Source: Scatomonas sp963928055
GTDB lineage: Bacteria > Bacillota > Clostridia > Lachnospirales > Lachnospiraceae
NCBI GenBank assembly: GCA_963928055.1
Contig: CAWVDN010000002.1
Location: forward strand, 248,001-312,000
DNA length: 64,000 nucleotides
Reading direction: 5' to 3'
The notes below the pieces were generated by a model. It was not told the DNA's origin. It saw only the letters and a program-made list of their open reading frames with translations, and ran no database searches. Of the stretch, positions 47,101 through 55,946 are shown one piece after another. Position 1 is the first letter of the stretch, and every line of letters begins with the position of its first letter. Position numbers and translations under genes: made by a program.

Positions 47101-47720
47101 GCGTGTTTTCTGAAAGCGTCCACCGCATCCATATCCACCATATCTTTCAGATCTTCGTAATCCCAGGTCTCGATCTTCTGGATCTCGTGGGAAGTACGGA
47201 ATCCGTCAAAGAAGTTGATGAAGGGAACTTTGCCCTTGATCGCTGCCAGATGGGCAACCGGGGTCAGGTCCATAACTTCCTGTACGGAAGACTCGCACAG
47301 CATGGCAACGCCGGTCTGGCGGCATGCGTATACGTCGGAATGGTCACCGAAAATGGACAGAGCGTGGCTTGCCAGAGCACGGGCGGATACGTTGAACACA
47401 CCCGGCAGCTGCTCGCCGGCGATCTTGTACAGGTTCGGGATCATCAGCAGAAGACCCTGAGAAGCCGTGTAGGTGGTGGTCAGAGCGCCTGCGGAAAGAG
47501 AACCGTGTACAGCGCCTGCAGCGCCTGCCTCGGACTGCATCTCAGTGATCTGCACTTCGTGTCCGAAAATGTTCTTTCTCCCCTGGGTCGCCCACTCATC
47601 GGTAGCTTCTGCCATGGGAGATGACGGGGTAATCGGGTAGATAGCCGCGACATCCGTAAACGCGTAGGACGCATGAGCGGCGGCATGATTACCATCCATG
47701 GTTTTCATCTTTCTTGCCAT
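44172..47720 (-). CDS. nifJ: pyruvate:ferredoxin (flavodoxin) oxidoreductase
   Basis: It oxidises pyruvate to acetyl-CoA and CO2, reducing ferredoxin, the central anaerobic step. The 1182-aa single chain has an N-terminal transketolase-like domain (AAAHASYAFTDVAAIYPITPSSPMAE). Two 4Fe-4S motifs follow in NPDNCIQCNRCAYVCPHAVI and LDCTGCGSCANVCPGKKG. The C-terminal TPP domain has FSGACAGCGETPYAKL, GCSSIWGNSSPSTPYT and GDGWGYDIGFGG. Start 47720 has GGAGG upstream; the longer frame is untranslated leader. The promoter is near-consensus. Confidence 0.97.
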   Translation of the reverse strand: MARKMKTMDGNHAAAHASYAFTDVAAIYPITPSSPMAEATDEWATQGRKNIFGHEVQITEMQSEAGAAGAVHGSLSAGALTTTYTASQGLLLMIPNLYKIAGEQLPGVFNVSARALASHALSIFGDHSDVYACRQTGVAMLCESSVQEVMDLTPVAHLAAIKGKVPFINFFDGFRTSHEIQKIETWDYEDLKDMVDMDAVDAFRKHALNPNHPCQRGSAQNPDIFFQAREACNPYYDALPAVVQEYMDKVNEKIGTDYKLFNYYGAADAEHVIVAMGSVCDTIEETIDYLMAAGKKVGVVKVRLYRPFVAQALIDAIPDSVKQISVLDRTKEPGALGEPLYLDVVAALKGSKFDQIPVFSGRYGLGSKDTTPAQIVAVYENTSKKLFTIGIVDDVTNLSLEEGAPLVTTPEGTINCKFWGLGADGTVGANKNSIKIIGDNTDMYAQAYFDYDSKKSGGVTMSHLRFGKKPIKSTYLIHKANFVACHNPSYVNKYNMVQELVDGGTFLLNCAWDMEGLEKHLPGQVKAYIANHDIKFYTIDGVKIGIETGMGPTRINTILQSAFFKLANIIPEEKAIELMKAAAKATYGRKGDDVVQKNWAAIDEGAKQVVEVQVPDSWKNAADEGLQMTHAEGGRADVVDFVNNIQSKVSAQEGNSLPVSAFKDYVDGSTPSGSSAYEKRGIAVDVPVWNPDNCIQCNRCAYVCPHAVIRPVALTEEEAAKAPEGMKTLKMTGMDGYQFTMVISSLDCTGCGSCANVCPGKKGAKALAMEAAESTMAQQKYFDYAVELPEKTDVVEKFKETTVKGSQFKKPLLEFSGACAGCGETPYAKLITQLFGDRMYIANATGCSSIWGNSSPSTPYTVNAKGQGPAWSNSLFEDNAEFGYGMLLAQNALRDGLKEKVEAVMANENASAEVKEACQNWLDTFGCGATNGTATDKLVSVLEGVDCDICREIVKNKDFLAKKSQWVFGGDGWGYDIGFGGVDHVLASGKDINVMIFDTEVYSNTGGQASKATPTGAIAQFAAGGKEVKKKDMASIAMSYGYVYVAQIAMGADYNQTVKALAEAEAYPGPSLVIAYAPCINHGIKKGMSKAQTEEELAVKSGYWHLFRYNPALKAEGKAAFTLDSKAPTESYQEFINGEVRYNSLKRANPEKAERLFAKSEQEAKERYAYLNKLITLYGAEE

Positions 47721-47769
47721 CTTTGTTATCCTCCTTAAAAAATGTACTGCCTCTAAAACATACGTATTC

Positions 47770-47798
47770 ATTATAACACCGATTCCGCGTAATGTCCA
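47770..47798 (-). promoter_or_regulatory. nifJ promoter
   Basis: Minus strand: TGGACA (47793-47798), 17-bp spacer, perfect TATAAT (47770-47775), 50 bp before the ATG. The near-consensus sequence predicts strong expression. Confidence 0.85.
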
Positions 47799-47852
47799 CG
47801 GTGCAACAGGCATGTATTCCTAAAAAAACACCAGAAAAAGTAGGGTTTTTCG

Positions 47853-49670
47853 TTACTTTTCCGACCGGATCCGCTCCGCCAGATCATTCAGGTACACCCA
47901 GCGGTCCATTTTTTCCTCCAGCGCCTGCTCCGCGGCTTCTTTTTCTTTCATCAGCCCCTCCAGTTTCGTGTACTGGGAAGCCGCTTCCGCTATGGCCGCG
48001 TCCAGTTCCCCCACCTTTTCCTCCAGAGCGGCGATCTCATCGTCGATGGTTTCAAATTCCCGCTGTTCTTTAAAGGTGAATCTCAGCTTCTGGCTGTGGG
48101 CGCGCCCCTCCCGGCTCTGCTTCTTTTCCCCTTCCTCCGGTACCGGTTTTTCCGGGACCTTCCCGGGGGCTTCCTTCTCTTCCAGCTGTCTGGCCGCCTG
48201 ATAATCGGACCAGCCGCCTTCGTACTGCCGGATCCTGCCCCCTTCTTCAAAGGCGAAGATCCGGCGCACGGTGCGATCCAGAAAATACCGGTCATGGGAA
48301 ACCACGATCACGATCCCCTGAAAGCTGTCCAGATAATCCTCCAGAATGGTCAGGGTCTGGATATCCAGATCATTGGTGGGCTCGTCCAGCACCAGCACGT
48401 TGGGCGCCCCCATCAGGATCCGCAGCAGATACAGCCGCCGCTTCTCCCCTCCCGAAAGCTTTTCGATCCGGCTCCACTGCATGGTCCCGTCAAAGAGGAA
48501 GCGCTCCATCAGGGCGGAGGCTGTCACTTTTCCCTCCGGCGTCTCGATGTACTCTCCCATTTCCTTTACATAATCAATGGCTTTCAGGCTTTCATCCATG
48601 TATTCGTTTTCCTGGGAAAAGTATCCGATCTTTACGGTCTGTCCCGCTTCCACTTCCCCGGAATCCGGCTGCAGATTTCCCGTGAGGATCTTCAGCAGAG
48701 TGGTCTTGCCGCAGCCGTTTTTTCCCACAAATCCTACCCGGTCCCCTTTCAGAAAGATATAGCTGAAACGGTCAATGAGGTTCCTGCCGTCATAGCTCTT
48801 GGAGATCTCCTTCAGTTCCAGAGTCTTGCGCCCCAGCCGGGAAGCAAGGGAGGACAGTTCCAGACTGCTCTGTTCCGCGGGAGTCTCCACGGCCTGCAGG
48901 TCCCGGATCCGCTGGATGTGGGCCTTCTGCTTGGTAGAACGGGCCCTGGCGCCCCGGGCCAGCCACTGAAGCTCTGTTTTCAGAATGCTCTGCCTCTTCC
49001 GCTCAGAAGCCCGGGCCATGTCCAGCCGTTCTTCCTTCCGCTCCACATAAATGTGATAGCTGCCGGGATAACTGTAAACCTTTCCCTGATCCACTTCCAG
49101 GATCCGGTCCGCCACCCGGTCCAGAAAATACCGGTCATGAGTCACCATCAGCAGCGTTCCCCGGAACCGGTTCAGATAGTCCTCCAGCCAGTCAGACATC
49201 TGGCTGTCCAGATGGTTGGTGGGCTCGTCCAGCACCAGAAAATCCGCCGGATCCAGCAGCACCCGCACCAGAGCCGCCCGTTTTCTCTGTCCGCCGGAAA
49301 GCTCCGCCACCGGCTTGTCAAACGCGTCCAGGCCCAGCCGGGTCAGCATGGCCCTGGCCTCGCTTTCTTTGGTAAATCCCTCCGGGTTTTCTCCGGACTC
49401 TCCGGAGAGCACCGCGGAGAGCACCGTATCGTTTTCTTCAAAGCGCGGCGTCTGGGGCAGGTAACCTGTTTTCACATTCCGTCCCCGGATCACCGTTCCC
49501 TCGTCCGGATTTTCGACCCCGGCCAGGATCCGCAGCAGAGTGGATTTTCCCATGCCGTTGACGCCGATGACACCGATCTTTTCTCCCTCCTGGATCCCCA
49601 GAGTTACATCCTTCAGCAGCGCTCTCTCGCTGTATGCTTTTGTAATGTGTTCCGCAGTGAGAAGGTTCAT
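47853..49670 (-). CDS. ABC-F family ATPase (Uup-like)
   Basis: The 605-aa soluble protein has two ABC domains: Walker A GVNGMGKST near residue 38 and GKNGCGKTT near 328. Signatures are ELSGGQRKRAALVRVLL and KLSGGEKRRLYLL. DEPTNHLD and DEPTNDLD follow, each with HDRYFLD. An interdomain linker and a C-terminal coiled coil (residues 545-600) resemble Uup rather than EttA. These proteins act on ribosomes or branched DNA, not in transport. The ATG comes 1 nt after the yqeY stop. Confidence 0.92.
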   Translation of the reverse strand: MNLLTAEHITKAYSERALLKDVTLGIQEGEKIGVIGVNGMGKSTLLRILAGVENPDEGTVIRGRNVKTGYLPQTPRFEENDTVLSAVLSGESGENPEGFTKESEARAMLTRLGLDAFDKPVAELSGGQRKRAALVRVLLDPADFLVLDEPTNHLDSQMSDWLEDYLNRFRGTLLMVTHDRYFLDRVADRILEVDQGKVYSYPGSYHIYVERKEERLDMARASERKRQSILKTELQWLARGARARSTKQKAHIQRIRDLQAVETPAEQSSLELSSLASRLGRKTLELKEISKSYDGRNLIDRFSYIFLKGDRVGFVGKNGCGKTTLLKILTGNLQPDSGEVEAGQTVKIGYFSQENEYMDESLKAIDYVKEMGEYIETPEGKVTASALMERFLFDGTMQWSRIEKLSGGEKRRLYLLRILMGAPNVLVLDEPTNDLDIQTLTILEDYLDSFQGIVIVVSHDRYFLDRTVRRIFAFEEGGRIRQYEGGWSDYQAARQLEEKEAPGKVPEKPVPEEGEKKQSREGRAHSQKLRFTFKEQREFETIDDEIAALEEKVGELDAAIAEAASQYTKLEGLMKEKEAAEQALEEKMDRWVYLNDLAERIRSEK

Positions 49671-49671
49671 C

Positions 49672-50109
49672 TTATCTGCAGAGCTCCGCTACCGTCTGAT
49701 TGATGACCTTGCCGTCGGCCTTGCCTTTCATCTCGCCCATGACCGCCTTCATGATCTGGCCTTTGTTCTTTGTGGCCAGCACCTCCGCGAAATGCTCCCG
49801 GATATAGGCTTTCACCTCCTCCGGACTCATCTGCTTCGGGGCGTACCCGGCAATGACGTCATAGCGGAACTGGTACTCTGCTTTCAGATCCTGCCGGGAT
49901 TCCGGACAGGTATCCAGCTGCTCCTTTACGGTCTTCAGTTCTTTCAGGATGGCCTGGTCTACCAGGCTCTCCGGGATATCCTCCCGGCAGCCCGCGTCGA
50001 TGGCTGCCTTTTTTACAGCAGATACCAGAGAAGAGATCGCCTCTTTTTTCTCCTTTTCCCTTGCTTTCATGGCGGCTACCATATCCGCCCGCAGTGTTTC
50101 CATATTCAT
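49672..50109 (-). CDS. GatB/YqeY-domain protein
   Basis: The 145-aa protein matches YqeY: an N-terminal helical part (ETLRADMVAAMKAREKEKKEAISSLVSAVK) and the C-terminal GatB tRNA-binding-like domain (ATKNKGQIMKAVMGEMKGKADGKVINQTVAELC). It probably acts in tRNA-linked amidation or is of unknown role in Firmicutes. It lies between the DUF362 gene and the ABC-F gene and is tightly spaced with both. Confidence 0.92.
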   Translation of the reverse strand: MNMETLRADMVAAMKAREKEKKEAISSLVSAVKKAAIDAGCREDIPESLVDQAILKELKTVKEQLDTCPESRQDLKAEYQFRYDVIAGYAPKQMSPEEVKAYIREHFAEVLATKNKGQIMKAVMGEMKGKADGKVINQTVAELCR

Positions 50110-50131
50110 AGCTTTTGATCTCCTTCTAAAC

Positions 50132-51265
50132 TTATTTTACATAAATCGCTCTGTGAGGGCACATTTCCTGGCAGCAGAAACAGCGGATGCACTTTTTATA
50201 ATCGTACACCGGCGGCTTGTCCCTGCCATCGGTAAAATGCAGGGCTTTCCCTTCCACCGGACAGCTCTCCACACAGACGCCGCATTTCCGGCAGAGATCC
50301 CCCCGGATCCTGGGCTTTCTGCGGAAGATCTTAAAAATTCCCACAGCGCCCATCCAGCCCCGGGCTTTTTCCCGGCTTCGCTTGACGCGGAAATCCGGAT
50401 TTCCATACCGCTCCACCGCCTGGGAAAGTTCCATGGGGCCCTCCTCCGTCAACAGCTCTATGTTTTCCGGCCGCCAGGTCCCCAGGCCCATCTGTTCGCC
50501 TTGGACATTGGTGGGCACCAGCTGGGGATCCAGATGGATCAGATGGCAGAAGACGCTGTCCAGAGCCACCGGATCCGCCGACAAAAGCAGCAGACGCATG
50601 GGCACCGGATCCCCGGAGGTGGGGCCGTTGCCCTCCATGGCGGTGATGCCGTCCAGGATATACAGCCGGGGCTTCACAAGCCGGTTCAGATCTCCCAGCA
50701 TCCGGGCGAAGCTCACGGGATCCGAATACAGAGTGTGCCCCTTGGCCTTGTGGAACCCCTGGACACAGCCGTACTGGTTCTTCACCGCCCCGGTAATGTA
50801 CTCCAGGGCGTGGGTCTTCATCTTGCAGACGCTGATCAGGGCGTCTGCTTCCAGCACCTCCCGGGCCAGCATGAACCGCTTCGCGTGGACTCCCTCAGGG
50901 AACTCCGTAGGGACCCCTTCCCTGAACTCCCGCATTTCTGTATGATACCGCTGAAACGCCGGCCCCAGTCCCAGATCCTCCATGATCTTCACCGGAGAGC
51001 CGAAACCGCAGGAGTCTCCTGCGGCCAGGCGCTCATATCCCTCTTCCCAAAAGATCCGGGCCAGCGCCGCCGCCACTGCCGGATGGGTGGTCACCGCCCG
51101 TTCCGCCGGAGCGCTCCGGACCAGGTTCAGTTTCAGGAGTACCTTTTCCTCTTTCCGGACAAAAGCCTCCAGCCCTCCCAGCAGCCGGATCCCTGTTTTC
51201 AGTTTTTCATAAACCTGCTCCTCCGCATAAGTGCCGCAGGGGATCAAGACAACTCTGCTTTTCAT
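50132..51265 (-). CDS. DUF362 protein with two 4Fe-4S clusters
   Basis: The 377-aa protein has an N-terminal DUF362 domain (about residues 30-250) and a C-terminal 2x[4Fe-4S] ferredoxin segment with CRKCGVCVESCPVEGKAL and CIRCFCCQEMCPHRAIYV. It is a cytoplasmic redox protein of unknown substrate. The ATG at 51265 has GGAGG 3-4 nt upstream. It ends 22 bp before yqeY. Confidence 0.9.
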   Translation of the reverse strand: MKSRVVLIPCGTYAEEQVYEKLKTGIRLLGGLEAFVRKEEKVLLKLNLVRSAPAERAVTTHPAVAAALARIFWEEGYERLAAGDSCGFGSPVKIMEDLGLGPAFQRYHTEMREFREGVPTEFPEGVHAKRFMLAREVLEADALISVCKMKTHALEYITGAVKNQYGCVQGFHKAKGHTLYSDPVSFARMLGDLNRLVKPRLYILDGITAMEGNGPTSGDPVPMRLLLLSADPVALDSVFCHLIHLDPQLVPTNVQGEQMGLGTWRPENIELLTEEGPMELSQAVERYGNPDFRVKRSREKARGWMGAVGIFKIFRRKPRIRGDLCRKCGVCVESCPVEGKALHFTDGRDKPPVYDYKKCIRCFCCQEMCPHRAIYVK

Positions 51266-51320
51266 GGGTCCTCCTTATTCCGCCCTTTCCCGGGCAGTCC
51301 CCGGAATGCCTGTCCGAACA

Positions 51321-51355
51321 AGAAGCCCCGCCGGAACTTTCCTGACGGGGCTTCT
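51321..51355 (-). terminator. terminator-like hairpin after the malic enzyme
   Basis: Minus strand AGAAGCCCCG/CGGGGCTTCT stem, 15 bp beyond the stop; the tail TGTTCGG is only partly U-rich. Confidence 0.65.
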
Positions 51356-51369
51356 GTAAAAATTCAGAG

Positions 51370-52542
51370 TCAGATTCTGGCAACTCCGGACTTTCTGGCC
51401 GCCTCGGCGACTGCCTTGGCTACGGCGGGAGCTACTCTCTTATCGAAGGGATTGGGAATGATGTAGTCCGGATTCAGATCCTTCTCATCGATCAGTCCCG
51501 CGATGGCATAGGCGGCTGCCACCTTCATCTCATCGTTGATATCTTTCGCGCGCACATCCAGAGCGCCCCGGAAGATTCCCGGGAATGCCAGCACGTTGTT
51601 GATCTGGTTCGGGAAATCGCTGCGGCCGGTTCCGATAACAGCCGCGCCTGCCTCACGGGCCAGATCCGGCATGATCTCCGGAACCGGGTTCGCCATGGGG
51701 AAGAGGATGGGGTTGGGAGCCATGGTCTTCACCATCTCGGGAGTCACCGTTCCGGGAGCGGAAACACCGATAAATACATCGGCGCCCACCAGCATATCCG
51801 CCAGGCTTCCCTGTTTCTTCTGCAGGTTGGAAATCTTTGCCATCTCCTCTTTCTCAGCGTTCAGCCCGTCTCTGCCCTCATAGATGGCTCCGTGGCGGTC
51901 GCACATAATGACCTCTTTCAGGCCCAGGCTTACCAGCAGTTTGATGATCGCGATACCGGCAGCGCCTGCTCCGGAGGTAACCACCTTGATGTCCTCCAGC
52001 TTCTTTCCGGTAAGCTTCAGGGCGTTGATCATAGCCGCGGCGGTAACCACGGCGGTACCGTGCTGGTCGTCATGGAAAATGGGGATATCGCAGCGTTCTT
52101 TCAGCTTGCGCTCGATCTCGAAGCAGCGGGGAGCGGCAATATCCTCCAGGTTTACGCCGCCGAAGCTGCCGGCCAGCAGAGCTACGGTATTTACGATGTC
52201 GTCAACATCTTTGCTTCTCACGCACAGAGGGAAGGCATCTACGCCGCCAAAGGTCTTGAACAGCACGCACTTTCCTTCCATAACCGGCATACCGGCTTCC
52301 GGTCCGATATCGCCCAGACCCAGCACAGCCGTACCATCGGTCACAACGGCAACCATGTTGCCCCGGCGGGTGTATTTATAGGAAAGATCCACATCCTCGG
52401 AAATCTTCAGGCAGGGTTCCGCGACACCCGGCGTATAGGCAATGGACAGATCCTCGGGAGTCTCCAGCTTTGCCCGGCTGACCACCTCGATCTTGCCCTG
52501 CCAATCCTCGTGCATCTTCAGCGCTTTTTCTTTCACGTCCAT
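51370..52542 (-). CDS. NAD(P)-dependent malic enzyme
   Basis: It decarboxylates malate to pyruvate and CO2. The 390-aa bacterial short form has YTPGVAEPCLKI near residue 35, the catalytic Lys/Asp region in MEGKCVLFKTFGGVDAFP, HDDQHGTAVVTAAA, and the dinucleotide-binding GAGAAGIAII near 188. The ATG has AAAGGAG 8-9 nt upstream. It lies 42 bp downstream of the malate-type dehydrogenase, so the pair can interconvert oxaloacetate, malate and pyruvate. Confidence 0.94.
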   Translation of the reverse strand: MDVKEKALKMHEDWQGKIEVVSRAKLETPEDLSIAYTPGVAEPCLKISEDVDLSYKYTRRGNMVAVVTDGTAVLGLGDIGPEAGMPVMEGKCVLFKTFGGVDAFPLCVRSKDVDDIVNTVALLAGSFGGVNLEDIAAPRCFEIERKLKERCDIPIFHDDQHGTAVVTAAAMINALKLTGKKLEDIKVVTSGAGAAGIAIIKLLVSLGLKEVIMCDRHGAIYEGRDGLNAEKEEMAKISNLQKKQGSLADMLVGADVFIGVSAPGTVTPEMVKTMAPNPILFPMANPVPEIMPDLAREAGAAVIGTGRSDFPNQINNVLAFPGIFRGALDVRAKDINDEMKVAAAYAIAGLIDEKDLNPDYIIPNPFDKRVAPAVAKAVAEAARKSGVARI

Positions 52543-52584
52543 GATTCAAAACTCCTTTCACTTCTTGTTGGATCTTATTGGATA

Positions 52585-53532
52585 TTACATATCTTTTACG
52601 CTATTGTGGAAATCCCGGAGGACATTTACCGAATTGTCCATAGCCGCTTTCTCTTCCTCCGTCATGGGCAGGCTCAGCGTCTTCTCGATGCCGTCCCAGC
52701 CCACTACGCAGGGAAGGGAGATGGCCACGCCGGCCCAGTCGCCGAACTCCTGGCCCAGCACATGGGCAACCGGCAGTACAGCGTTTTCATCCTTCATGAT
52801 CTTCTCTACGATATTAGAAACAGCCATGGCGATGCCGTAGAAGGTAGCGCCTTTCAGCTTGATGACTTCCGCTCCGCCCTCTTTGGTGCGCTTGGCGATG
52901 GCCGCCTTGTCCAGATCCACTCCAACCTGTTTCGCGTACTCATCCAGGGGCATGCCTCCCACGGTGATAGCGCTCCAGATGGGAACCTGGCTGTCTCCGT
53001 GCTCGCCCAGGATATAACCGCTGATATCCTCGATATTCACGTTCAGGGCCTGGCTCAGGAAATAACGGAATCTGGCGGTGTCCAGAGAAGTTCCGCTGCC
53101 GATGACCCGATGGCTGGGAAGTCCGGTCTCCTCGCAGATGGCGGCCGTCGTAATGTCCGCCGGATTGGAAACCACCAGGATCAGCGGATTCTTTGCGTAC
53201 TGCATGATACTTTTCGCAATGCTCTTAACAATAGACACATTCGTCTTTGCCAGATCCAGACGGGTCTGCCCGGGCTTTCTGGCGATACCGGCGGTGATGA
53301 TGATCAGCTGCGCGTCCGCGCACTCCTCATATCCGCCTTTGCGGACCCATACCTGTTTGAAGAAACTGGTTCCCTGGGCAATGTCCAGAGCCGCTCCCTG
53401 GGCTCTGTCTTCATTCAGGTCCACCAGCACGATGTCATTTGCCAGCTTTCTTACCATTAAGGTATAGGCGATCGCTTCGCCCACATTGCCGGCGCCTACT
53501 ACTACAATTTTGTCTTTGTGTGATTCTGCCAT
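52585..53532 (-). CDS. malate-type lactate/malate dehydrogenase family enzyme
   Basis: The 315-aa protein has the Rossmann motif VVGAGNVGEA at residues 11-20, the NAD-specific Asp38, and the catalytic GEHGDS histidine. Arg85 in the loop AGIARKPGQTR aligns with the substrate-specificity Arg of malate dehydrogenases (Gln in lactate dehydrogenases). Arg91 matches the second substrate Arg. This predicts malate/oxaloacetate activity. Annotation by overall similarity would often say L-lactate dehydrogenase. It is first in an operon with malic enzyme. Confidence 0.88.
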   Translation of the reverse strand: MAESHKDKIVVVGAGNVGEAIAYTLMVRKLANDIVLVDLNEDRAQGAALDIAQGTSFFKQVWVRKGGYEECADAQLIIITAGIARKPGQTRLDLAKTNVSIVKSIAKSIMQYAKNPLILVVSNPADITTAAICEETGLPSHRVIGSGTSLDTARFRYFLSQALNVNIEDISGYILGEHGDSQVPIWSAITVGGMPLDEYAKQVGVDLDKAAIAKRTKEGGAEVIKLKGATFYGIAMAVSNIVEKIMKDENAVLPVAHVLGQEFGDWAGVAISLPCVVGWDGIEKTLSLPMTEEEKAAMDNSVNVLRDFHNSVKDM

Positions 53533-53650
53533 GGTTCTCCATTCCTTTCTATCCTATACTCTATACCGCTTCCGGCCTGTCTCTCCGCCGCGAAGGGCTT
53601 CGAAAAGCCGGCCTGTCTGCTATTTATAAAAAATAACAAACATTTTTTTC

Positions 53651-53679
53651 ATCATACATGAAATTTGTTTTTTTTTCAA
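53651..53679 (-). promoter_or_regulatory. promoter of the dehydrogenase-malic enzyme operon
   Basis: Minus strand: TTGAAA (53674-53679), 17-bp A-rich spacer, TATGAT (53651-53656), about 119 bp before the ATG. The leader 53533-53650 has inverted GACAGGCCGG copies near 53573-53612 and no gene. Confidence 0.65.
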
Positions 53680-53729
53680 TAGTATCTTCAATATTTCGCA
53701 ATATTTTCGGCCAGGCTCATAATTGCGCA

Positions 53730-53776
53730 AAGGCCTGCCCGGGCGGAGAAAATCTTCTCACGCCCAGACAGGCCTT
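53730..53776. terminator. bidirectional terminator-like hairpin
   Basis: AAGGCCTG(CCC)GGGCG pairs with CGCCC(AGA)CAGGCCTT around a short AGAAGA-type inner stem. It sits between the lactonase 3' end and the dehydrogenase promoter. Short T or A runs lie on both sides. Confidence 0.6.
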
Positions 53777-53832
53777 ATCACTTTTCCGTCAAAGGGATGT
53801 CCTCCATCCCCTTTGTCCCTTTTTCTAAAACT

Positions 53833-54882
53833 TCAGATGCCTTCTTTGGTGATCAGGATACAGTTGGGCGTCTCCACTTTCATGGGCTTTCCCTTCATGA
53901 CCAGCAGTTTCTTCTTGTAATCCACGGTAAAGGTCGTGATGGAATTGGATTCGTGGTTCACCACCGCGATATGTTTTCCGTCCGGGAACATGGCAATATC
54001 CTTCGGATATTCTCCGCTGATCGGCAGAGCGAACTCTTTGGTGAGCATTCCGGTCTCCGGATCGATCTTAAACATGGCCACCGTATTGTCTCCCGCCGTG
54101 GAAGTAAACAGATACTGGCCGTCCGGAGAAAAACACATGCCGGAAGCGGCGTCATGCATCTGATCCACATTGTCGGAGGTGGTGCTGACTGTCTGCAGTT
54201 TTTCAAAGACCGGACTCTTGGGGCAGCTGTACGCAAATACATCCACCGTATTGGAAAGCTCATAGAGCAGGTAGGCAAACCGGCCGTCTCGGCTGAAAAG
54301 CAGCAGTCTGGGACCGGATTCCCGGGCGCAGCGGAGGATATCTACCAGCGAGAGCTTGTTGTGCTCGCTGATCCGGTAGATCTTCACCTGATCGATGCCG
54401 TTGTCCACAGCGCAGAGGAATTTATTTTCCGGGGTGGGCACCACGCAGTTCACATGGGGCCGGAAATTCCGTTCCGCCACACTGCCCAGGCCTTTGTGGA
54501 AGACGCCGTCCATGACCCGGCCCAGCCGACCGTCGTGATGGGTATGGACCACCGTCACTTTGCCGTCATGATAACCGGCCACAAAAAGATATTTTCCCGT
54601 CTGATCCACAGAAAGATAACAGCCGCGCATGCCGTCAATGCCGATCTTATTGATCGGAGTCAGATCCCCGTCCGGCTCCACCTTAAACACCTCCACGCCC
54701 TCGTCGGCAATGGAGTACAGATATTTTCCGTTAAGAGAACGGCAGATATGGGAAGAATTATTGACCTTCACCACTTTTCGTTCCGAAAGGGTGCCTTCTT
54801 CCACATCTATATCGTATAAATGAATCCCAATACTGCTTCCATGGGTGTATGTTCCCACATATGCCACATATTTATCCGCCAT
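53833..54882 (-). CDS. lactonase-family beta-propeller protein (YbhE/6-phosphogluconolactonase-like)
   Basis: The 349-aa protein has seven-bladed propeller repeats (GTYTHGSSIGIHLYDID, GKYLFVAGYHDGKVTV, FAYLLYELSNTVDVF, GQYLFTSTAGDNTVAMFKID, SGEYPKDIAMFPDGKHIAVVNHESNSITTF). The RxxHxx-like RPHVNCV motif fits the lactonase family. It may hydrolyse 6-phosphogluconolactone or another sugar lactone. No operon partner; a terminator-like hairpin follows. Confidence 0.82.
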   Translation of the reverse strand: MADKYVAYVGTYTHGSSIGIHLYDIDVEEGTLSERKVVKVNNSSHICRSLNGKYLYSIADEGVEVFKVEPDGDLTPINKIGIDGMRGCYLSVDQTGKYLFVAGYHDGKVTVVHTHHDGRLGRVMDGVFHKGLGSVAERNFRPHVNCVVPTPENKFLCAVDNGIDQVKIYRISEHNKLSLVDILRCARESGPRLLLFSRDGRFAYLLYELSNTVDVFAYSCPKSPVFEKLQTVSTTSDNVDQMHDAASGMCFSPDGQYLFTSTAGDNTVAMFKIDPETGMLTKEFALPISGEYPKDIAMFPDGKHIAVVNHESNSITTFTVDYKKKLLVMKGKPMKVETPNCILITKEGI

Positions 54883-55055
54883 AATCTGAAATTTCTTTCC
54901 TTTCTGAATTTTTTCCCCACAGACAGTATAGCACGAAACCCATTTCAGGACAACTTGTTTGTGAGAAATTCGGATTTCGGGGTTTTATCCCGGCATTGAC
55001 AGGATTCTTCTTCCTCTTTTATAATTTTATACAAACTGTCAGAAAGGAGGCTCTC

Positions 55056-55943
55056 ATGGAGAGGATCTTTCACTATCGCATCTCTTCCCCGGAGGAAGGC
55101 CTGTCCATCGGTATGTTTCTGAGACAGCGGGGATATTCCCGTCATGTACTCACCGGGATCCGCGGCGCCGGAGAAAACATTCTCCTGAACGGTTCTCCCG
55201 CCTACACCAACCGGCTGCTCCGGGAAGGAGATCTGCTGACTGTACGGCTTCCGGAAACAGAGAGTTCCGATTCCATCCTGCCCCGTCCCGTCCCGTTTTC
55301 CCTGATCTACCAGGATGAGGATCTCCTGGTGGTAAATAAACCGGCCGGAACCCCCGTGCACCCTTCCCCGGGCAATTATGACAACACGCTGGCCAACGGA
55401 CTGGCCTGGCATTTTCAGCAGCTGAGGGAGCCCTTTGTCTTCCGCTGCCTGAACCGGCTGGACCGCGACACCACCGGGCTGCTCCTGCTGGCCCGCCATG
55501 CCCTGAGCGGAGCCATACTCTCCGCCGGGATGACCGGTCGGAAGATCCGCCGGACCTACCGTGCCCTGGCCGCTGGAAGAACCCCCGCAGAGGGCGTGGT
55601 GGATCGTCCCATCGGCCGAAAGCCCGGCTCGATCATCGAACGCCGCATCGACCCTCAGGGAGAAAGGGCTGTGACGCATTTCCGCACCCTGGCGTACTTT
55701 TCCGGGTATTCTTATCTGGAACTCTGGCTGGAAACCGGCCGCACTCACCAGATCCGGGTCCATATGGCCTCTCTGGGCCATCCGCTTCTTGGCGACACTC
55801 TCTACGGCCCCGGGACCTCTCCCCTGATCGGCCGGCAGGCCCTGCACTCCTACGCCCTGGATTTCCGGCATCCCATCACAAAAGAAGCGATGCGTTTTAC
55901 CGCACCGCTTCCTTCGGATATGCAGACCCTGCTCAGGGCCTGA
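55056..55943 (+). CDS. RluA-family RNA pseudouridine synthase
   Basis: The 295-aa protein has an S4-like N-terminal RNA-binding part and the pseudouridine-synthase domain. RLDRDTTGLLLLAR near residue 137 contains the catalytic Asp. GRTHQIRVHM and HPLLGDTLYG follow. It modifies uridine in rRNA or tRNA; which site cannot be told. The start at 55056 has AAAGGAGG 5 nt upstream. It is convergent with the UPF0303 gene, only 3 bp away. Confidence 0.93.
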   Translation: MERIFHYRISSPEEGLSIGMFLRQRGYSRHVLTGIRGAGENILLNGSPAYTNRLLREGDLLTVRLPETESSDSILPRPVPFSLIYQDEDLLVVNKPAGTPVHPSPGNYDNTLANGLAWHFQQLREPFVFRCLNRLDRDTTGLLLLARHALSGAILSAGMTGRKIRRTYRALAAGRTPAEGVVDRPIGRKPGSIIERRIDPQGERAVTHFRTLAYFSGYSYLELWLETGRTHQIRVHMASLGHPLLGDTLYGPGTSPLIGRQALHSYALDFRHPITKEAMRFTAPLPSDMQTLLRA

Positions 55944-55946
55944 ACC

